From Alphaproteobacteria bacterium (GTDB lineage Bacteria > Pseudomonadota > Alphaproteobacteria > Sphingomonadales > Sphingomonadaceae), in NCBI GenBank assembly GCA_030426245.1, contig JAUHYZ010000001.1, positions 186,001 through 250,000 of the forward strand: a stretch of DNA of 64,000 bases. The letters run 5' to 3'. The translations under genes were made by a program, and so were the position numbers. The number at the start of each line of letters is the position of its first letter. Position 1 is the first letter of the stretch. This document shows, piece by piece, positions 59,136 through 64,000 of this stretch. The notes below the pieces were generated by a model. It was given only the letters and a program-made list of their open reading frames with translations. It searched no databases and was not told where the DNA came from.

Positions 59136-60091
59136 CGGTCGTCACGCCGCTCGACCTCTCGCGGCGTCCCGATGGTCTGATTACAAGGTTGGTTGCGCTC
59201 GCAGATGCAATTGCCGCCGCTGATTGGCAATTAGTTGTTGGGCATGCAGATAGCAATTCAGTGCATGATAATTGGCTGAAGGCCGAGTTCGATAACAAGG
59301 CAGGTATTGAGCTCGCATCCATCAAGGTGCGTAAGGGTGTTGCCAACTTGGCGCGGCTGCGAAACGTTGCTGTCGAAAAAGCTGCTAATTCAATCCTGTT
59401 GTTCTTGGACGCAGACATCCATCCTGACGTCGCACTATTCAGAAGACTGGCCGAGCAAGCGTCGGATGGTCTTCCGCTTGCAATGGCTCCTTGCGTCTAT
59501 TTGTCCGATGCGGGAACACAGTTTCTCAGTGATGGGGGAAAGCTAGAAGAAATTGTTGAAAGCGCTCTTTCATTCGAACCCAAATATGTGATGCATTGGG
59601 CCATGCCGTCTTCAGTGATGGCACTTTCGACCGAAGACTATCGAGCGATCGGCGGATTCGACGAGCGGTATGAAGGGCACGGTTACGAGGACCTCGATTT
59701 CATGCTGCGCTTTGCTCTTACCAAAGGCATGGTCGAAGAAAGCCCCGATTTACTGGTTGACCGCACATATCGCGCTCCGCTCTTGTCTGAAGGTTTCCGA
59801 AGCGCCCTGTCACCAATCTGTATGGACAACCTTCTTGAAGGTAACGTCGCCCTCCACCTGTTCCACGGTAAGGACAAGGAAGAACCTTATCACCGGCGCA
59901 GGGAGGACAACGCGTCTGTGTTCCAGGAGCATTTCAGTTATCTCAACGATTGTACCGGGCCATCCGTAGGTGCGCCGCAATTGGTCGCCGAATTTTACGG
60001 TGCCTGTGAGCGGCTTGGAAAAGACCCATCGGATTTCTTCGCGCTCTTCGATGCACGGCCGCGAAATATGCTGAAGCGCAATTTGCTCTAG
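59123..60091 (+). CDS. Capsule-type glycosyltransferase (GT-A, KfoC/GT7-like)
   Basis: The start overlaps the previous gene by 13 bases. The 322-residue protein has VTVVTPLDLSRRPDGLITRL, NLARLRNVAVEKAANSILLF and FLDADIHPDVALFR as the donor site. GGFDERYEGHGYEDLDFMLR is the acceptor-side motif of beta-galactosyl/chondroitin-type transferases. COG4092-like proteins with this pattern are found in group 2 capsule loci. It would add one sugar of the capsule repeat or a linker residue. It lies between the TagF-like polymerase and kpsC, which supports a capsule role. Confidence 0.8.
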   Translation: MVAVTVVTPLDLSRRPDGLITRLVALADAIAAADWQLVVGHADSNSVHDNWLKAEFDNKAGIELASIKVRKGVANLARLRNVAVEKAANSILLFLDADIHPDVALFRRLAEQASDGLPLAMAPCVYLSDAGTQFLSDGGKLEEIVESALSFEPKYVMHWAMPSSVMALSTEDYRAIGGFDERYEGHGYEDLDFMLRFALTKGMVEESPDLLVDRTYRAPLLSEGFRSALSPICMDNLLEGNVALHLFHGKDKEEPYHRRREDNASVFQEHFSYLNDCTGPSVGAPQLVAEFYGACERLGKDPSDFFALFDARPRNMLKRNLL

Positions 60092-60166
60092 GTTTGACTT
60101 CAGTATCGATTAACGCCGAAAGTGAGAAGAACGCTCACTTGGAACTGCTGGCATAAAAGAGAAAGA

Positions 60167-62206
60167 ATGAACCTTCGCAGGATCCGTAGCGGCATACGCG
60201 GCACGTGGCTGTTTCTCACGATGAGAACGGTCGATGTCGCGGCGACGTCTCCGACATTGGCGACCGATCCCACGCTCAACGCACTGCTGGATACCAAACC
60301 GAGATATTTCGGTGGGAAGGGCCCTCTTCGCGCGCGGATGATCGTTGGCTGGGGTTACAAGGCTTCCGGTCAGAAGGTCATGAGGTTCAAGCACCAGGCC
60401 GAGGATTACGGGATCCTCGAAGACGGATTTCTTCGCTCCGTCGGCCGGCGCGACGATGCCTTTTCGATCGTCTTCGATCGTGATGGTATCTATTACGACG
60501 CCCGTTCGGACAGCCGGCTCTTCGCCTTGATCCGTCAGCCGCTGGGCGAACAAGAAACGGATCGGGCTCAAGCGATCTGTTCGGCTTGGCGCAGTTCCCG
60601 GATCTCGAAGTACAATGACGGAACGAAGCCGAGCTTCGCGCTGCCCGAGCGTTATGTCCTGGTCATCGACCAGGTCAGAGAGGACCTGTCGATTTCCTTT
60701 GGACTGGCGGATGAAAACACGTTCCGGTCTATGCTGGATGCGGCCCTGGCGCAGAACCCCGAATGCACGGTTCTGGTGAAGATCCATCCAGACAGCGTCG
60801 AGAAGCCGGAGAAGAGACATTTCGATATCGAGCGACTGAAAGAAAATCCCCGGATCCTCGTAGTGTCGGAGCCGTGCCATGTCGTTGATCTGATTGAACA
60901 GGCTGAGGCGGTCTATACGGCAACGTCGCAAGTCGGCTTCGAGGCGCTGATCTGGGGCAAGCCTGTGCGTTGTTTCGGAATGCCGTTCTATGCCGGATGG
61001 GGTCTGACGGAAGATGTGCTGGAGCGCCCGATGGGCAGGGAGGATGTGCCGCTTGAGCAGCTGGTCCACGCCGCCCTGGTCGACTACCCGCGATACTGGA
61101 ACCCGGTACTGCAGCAAGAAGGCACCGTTGAAGAGATCATCGCGCTTACTGCGCTCAATCGTGATCTTCGGCTGGCGCTGCCCGGAACAATCTATGCAAT
61201 TGGCTTCTCGCGGTGGAAGAAGTCGTTTCTGCGCGATTTCCTGTCAGGTTCCGAAGTCCACTTCGTCGATCAAGTTGACGAGGTTCCGCATGGCGGGGCG
61301 TTGGTTGTCTGGGGAAACGCTGCTCACGCCGAAGATCGACCCGATTTGACCGTTTTGAGGGCAGAGGACGGTTTTCTGCGCTCTTCCGGCCTCGGCGCCG
61401 ATCTCGTCCGGCCATTCTCGCTGGTGATCGACGATGTCGGGATCTATTACGATGCGACCACCCCGTCTCGGCTTGAAAACATTCTCGTGGAAAGGGATTT
61501 TTCCGAGGAAGACAGGCGCAGGGGAAGGGCGCTTCGTGAGCGGATCGTCAGCTCCGGAATCAACAAGTACAATCTGGGGGGACGGGAATGGCACCGCCCG
61601 GAGGGCAGGGAGCGTGTGATTCTCGTCGTCGGCCAGGTCGAATCCGATGCCTCAATTCGTTTTGGGTCTCCTGAGGTCAAATCAAATCTCGAGCTCCTAA
61701 GGCGGGTTCGAGAGAGCTGCCCCGACGCATATATCCTCTATAAACCTCATCCGGATGTCGTTGCCGGGCTGCGAGAGCCAGGCTCTGATGAAAGCCAGGC
61801 ATCTGAGATTTGCGATGAAGTTCTGGTCGACATGGATAGCAACCATCTGCTCACACAGGTCGACGAGGTGCATACAATGACTTCTCTGTTGGGCTTTGAG
61901 GCATTGCTCCGCGGAGTTCCTGTGACCTGTTATGGCCTGCCCTTCTATGCGGGCTGGGGGCTTACTAGCGATCGTAGTGTCTGTGAAAGGCGTGGTCGGC
62001 GTCTGGAGCTCGACGAGCTCGTTTATGCGACCCTGGTCGCATATCCTCGCTATTTCAGCCCGAGAGGGAAATTGTTTGCGCAGCCAGAAGATATCCTGCT
62101 TGAGCTGGCCGAAATTGCAGCCACCAAGCCAGCGACCAGATCGCTGCCCCGCAAACTTCTCAGATGGGGCATCGTTGTGACTTCCAAGCTGCGCGGTAAG
62201 AAATAG
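60167..62206 (+). CDS. kpsC: KpsC-type capsule Kdo transferase (two modules)
   Basis: The ATG at 60167 behind AAAGAGAAAG gives 679 residues, close to E. coli KpsC. Two repeated modules are visible. Module 1 has YGILEDGFLRSVG near 81 and CFGMPFYAGWGLTEDV near 269; module 2 has RAEDGFLRSSGLGADL near 398 and CYGLPFYAGWGLTSDR near 588. Each also carries a DGIYYDA or VGIYYDA and a KIHPD or KPHPD motif. KpsC builds the beta-linked oligo-Kdo linker on phosphatidylglycerol at the inner face of the inner membrane, using CMP-Kdo from the kds genes. It is convergent with kpsS (8-base gap). Confidence 0.95.
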   Translation: MNLRRIRSGIRGTWLFLTMRTVDVAATSPTLATDPTLNALLDTKPRYFGGKGPLRARMIVGWGYKASGQKVMRFKHQAEDYGILEDGFLRSVGRRDDAFSIVFDRDGIYYDARSDSRLFALIRQPLGEQETDRAQAICSAWRSSRISKYNDGTKPSFALPERYVLVIDQVREDLSISFGLADENTFRSMLDAALAQNPECTVLVKIHPDSVEKPEKRHFDIERLKENPRILVVSEPCHVVDLIEQAEAVYTATSQVGFEALIWGKPVRCFGMPFYAGWGLTEDVLERPMGREDVPLEQLVHAALVDYPRYWNPVLQQEGTVEEIIALTALNRDLRLALPGTIYAIGFSRWKKSFLRDFLSGSEVHFVDQVDEVPHGGALVVWGNAAHAEDRPDLTVLRAEDGFLRSSGLGADLVRPFSLVIDDVGIYYDATTPSRLENILVERDFSEEDRRRGRALRERIVSSGINKYNLGGREWHRPEGRERVILVVGQVESDASIRFGSPEVKSNLELLRRVRESCPDAYILYKPHPDVVAGLREPGSDESQASEICDEVLVDMDSNHLLTQVDEVHTMTSLLGFEALLRGVPVTCYGLPFYAGWGLTSDRSVCERRGRRLELDELVYATLVAYPRYFSPRGKLFAQPEDILLELAEIAATKPATRSLPRKLLRWGIVVTSKLRGKK

Positions 62207-62214
62207 CCTGTCCG

Positions 62215-63591
62215 CTATGCCAGTTTGGCTGTGTGTTTCACTGCTGCTGTCTGATTTGTCGCCTCGGCTGTGTTGACAGGTTTGGGACGCAGAGCTTCAC
62301 CGCTCACCTGCAACAGGCGCCGAGTCAGATGACGGGCGCCAATCCGCATCGCATGCGGCACGTAGAAATCGCCCGGAATTAGCGAGTGGCTCCTTAGGAA
62401 GAGCAGATAGGATGTGCGAAATTCGTCCTCGGCTGCCCAGCGCTTATAGAAAAAATCGTCAATATCGTTCTCGCTCGAGCCGCACATGACCAGCTTGTCG
62501 TTGCGAAACACCGCTTTCCCCAGAACAAGCAACGGAATGCCGTGGTGTATGGCTGAAATCCCAGAGGTCGAATTCACGATAATCATGCCGGCGGCATGCT
62601 GACTCAGTTTGGATATGGAGCCGGTATGAAGCACGATTACGTCGTCAACCAGGCCCAGCCGCTTTGCCGTACGCTTGATGCGGCGTTCTCTTGCCAAAGC
62701 ATCGCCATCGAGAGGGTGGAGTTTGAAGACCAGTTTCTTGACCGAGCGGTTACATGCATAACTTTTCAGCGCTGCATCGATCAAGCGGTCTACCGTCCAG
62801 CCGTTCGCCGCTTCGCGCATTTGGCTGTCGCTGGGCAACTGGAGCGGGACGATTATGAAATCCTTGTCGACGCGCCTGATTAAGGAAGAAATTACAAAGG
62901 CCTCGGGAAGTTTTCTGAAGATTGTGCGCAGGGCATTTGCCATCCAGAAAAGCGTATCCTTCCAGGGCCCTTTGACCGCGATGTGATAGAGCTGCTTGTC
63001 GGTTTCCCGGGAGAACCACGATCTCCAGAGGTAATAGGTCATGCTCCACCAATTCATCCAGGCAAAGGTGGTTTGAAGCCTTAGTCCCTTCTGCTGGGAA
63101 TAGATTTCATCGTCGCCGGGAAGCTGGCCCATAATGGGAGACAAATCGTTGTTGCCGCCTTCTTCGCACGTGATGTAGCCCGTGCGCATATAGCCTTCTT
63201 CGAGCGAGACAGTCTTGATCCCGAGACGTTGAGCCAATCGTGCCGCGACGACATGGGCAGGGCGCTTGCAGCCGAAGAAAACGATTACGTCGGTGCGGTT
63301 ATTCGCGAGGTAATCCTGCAGCCAGGCTTCCCATTCCGGGGCGCTGCCGGAAAATCTGAAGCAGTCGCGGTTCAATGCATACAGTTCGTCAGCGGCATTG
63401 AAGAGAACGCGCTTTGCCTTGCCACCCTGCCGCTCAATCTCGAGCTGAAGTCGCTTGAAAAAAGTACTAGTGGGCCCCTGCAGCAAAAGCACACTGCGTT
63501 TCCCACCCAAATCTCCGCCAGCCCAAAGCTCGCGAATGTCAAAATCGTATGGCCGTACTGTCAAATGTCCAAACTTTCCCGGTTGGGTCAA
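62215..63591 (-). CDS. kpsS: KpsS-type capsule Kdo transferase
   Basis: This 458-residue protein matches KpsS: SVLLLQGPTSTFFKRLQLEI, VIVFFGCKRPAHVVAARLAQ, TVSLEEGYMRTGYITCEEGG, FIIVPLQLPSDSQMREAANG and FKLHPLDGDALARERRIKRT. NSTSGISAIHHGIPLLVLG ends the donor site. It adds the first Kdo to phosphatidylglycerol, which KpsC then extends. The start is uncertain: a TTG at 63591 without a strong ribosome site; a small hairpin GAGCGGAAGCGCTC lies just before it. It is transcribed towards kpsC and away from the KpsD-like gene end. Confidence 0.93.
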   Translation of the reverse strand: MTQPGKFGHLTVRPYDFDIRELWAGGDLGGKRSVLLLQGPTSTFFKRLQLEIERQGGKAKRVLFNAADELYALNRDCFRFSGSAPEWEAWLQDYLANNRTDVIVFFGCKRPAHVVAARLAQRLGIKTVSLEEGYMRTGYITCEEGGNNDLSPIMGQLPGDDEIYSQQKGLRLQTTFAWMNWWSMTYYLWRSWFSRETDKQLYHIAVKGPWKDTLFWMANALRTIFRKLPEAFVISSLIRRVDKDFIIVPLQLPSDSQMREAANGWTVDRLIDAALKSYACNRSVKKLVFKLHPLDGDALARERRIKRTAKRLGLVDDVIVLHTGSISKLSQHAAGMIIVNSTSGISAIHHGIPLLVLGKAVFRNDKLVMCGSSENDIDDFFYKRWAAEDEFRTSYLLFLRSHSLIPGDFYVPHAMRIGARHLTRRLLQVSGEALRPKPVNTAEATNQTAAVKHTAKLA

Positions 63592-63654
63592 CGGAGCGCT
63601 TCCGCTCGACCTTGCGACCCTCCCCCCTGAACTAATCTACAGCCTCAGAACTTC

Positions 63655-64000
63655 CTACAGCCCCAAAACGACGCCTGCACTAACGGCAACTTGGTAAAGA
63701 ATCTGTGTCAGTTCTTTGAATATCTGTCGACCCTTAGTGTCTATAGCAGGCAAAACCATAATTTGGTCCCCTGGTTCGACCTGTCCACGGCTATCGCTCT
63801 TTGCCCGGATATAACTGCCATCTTGATGGGCAATTACAATGCGCGTTGAGCCTTCATTGCTCGAATATCCGCCAGCATTGTCAATATAGTCGCTTGGGCG
63901 CAAGCTCGGGTCATAGGCAACGGCGTTCGGGAACAGGACTTCTCCGGCGACGAGCACGAGGCCGTCGCGCGCCGGCACCACGATTCTGTCGCCATTCTCG
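63655..64000 (-). CDS. Polysaccharide export protein, KpsD-like, C-terminal part (truncated by window edge)
   Basis: The frame is open from the right edge to a stop at 63655; the 5' end is outside the window. The visible 115 residues include NGDRIVVPARDGLVLVAGEV, NAGGYSSNEGSTRIVI and VEPGDQIMVLPAIDTKG, the SLBB pattern of outer-membrane export proteins. A hydrophobic C-terminus (ELTQILYQVAVSAGVVLGL) resembles the ending of KpsD-type proteins, which span the outer membrane and accept polymer from the ABC transporter KpsMT and KpsE. It is upstream of kpsS on the same strand, so they may be one unit. Symbol withheld because most of the protein is missing. Confidence 0.8.
   Translation of the reverse strand, partial: ENGDRIVVPARDGLVLVAGEVLFPNAVAYDPSLRPSDYIDNAGGYSSNEGSTRIVIAHQDGSYIRAKSDSRGQVEPGDQIMVLPAIDTKGRQIFKELTQILYQVAVSAGVVLGL

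Noticed and set aside
1-64000. CRISPR array, tRNA, rRNA, insertion sequence or integrase
   Set aside because: No regular short repeats, cloverleaf-like sequences, rRNA motifs, transposase motifs or attachment-site repeats were seen while reading.

Overview
The window looks like a chromosomal segment of a Sphingomonadales alphaproteobacterium (Novosphingobium, Erythrobacter or Sphingobium-like). The signs are high GC, frequent GTG and TTG starts, tightly overlapping genes, TonB-dependent uptake, an AAHS-like transporter and many NTF2/SnoaL-fold proteins. This placement is inferred from gene content only. I see no tRNA, rRNA, CRISPR array or insertion sequence.

Region 1 (1-23464) is a putative catabolic island. 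It holds a truncated LysR regulator, a flavin monooxygenase fused to an NTF2-like domain, a TonB-dependent receptor, a lipoprotein alpha/beta hydrolase, an MFS importer, an AraC regulator and about a dozen genes for NTF2/SnoaL-like proteins. Many of these exist as a leaderless (cytoplasmic) and a signal-peptide (periplasmic) version. The cytoplasmic set 15076-17066 (subtypes A, B1, B2) has the same subtype order as the exported set 20341-23464 (A, B1, B2, B2). A second exported family, marked by CxxxC and FTENN motifs, exists as fused type I-type II proteins (3293 and 5137) and as a split, translationally coupled pair (12150 and 11224). A known NTF2-like enzyme of sphingomonads, LdpA, removes formaldehyde from lignin-derived diarylpropanes without cofactor. 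A multi-step pathway for aromatic dimers or a similar bulky substrate is therefore a reasonable but unproven hypothesis, and this is the best candidate for an undescribed system here.

Region 2 (23665-49115) builds an exopolysaccharide. It holds glycosyltransferases, a sulfotransferase-like protein, a beta-helix-like exported protein, a SleB-type wall hydrolase, the initiating polyprenyl-phosphate sugar transferase, two short Wza/GumB-type lipoproteins, an outer-membrane barrel protein, Wzc, a Wzy/ligase-like protein and Wzx. A five-gene nucleotide-sugar block ends it: GT2, SDR, CDP-glucose pyrophosphorylase (rfbF), SAF-domain oxidoreductase and RfbC-like epimerase.

Region 3 (49402-64000) carries a phosphoribosyltransferase-HAD fusion, an aldehyde dehydrogenase that fits neither glycan pathway, and a UDP-glucuronate 4-epimerase-like gene. 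A Kdo-linked capsule locus follows: kdsD-kdsB-kdsA, a large GT2-TagF-like fusion, a capsule glycosyltransferase, kpsC, kpsS and the 3' end of a KpsD-like export gene that runs off the right edge. The Wzx/Wzy route and the Kps route thus lie next to each other.
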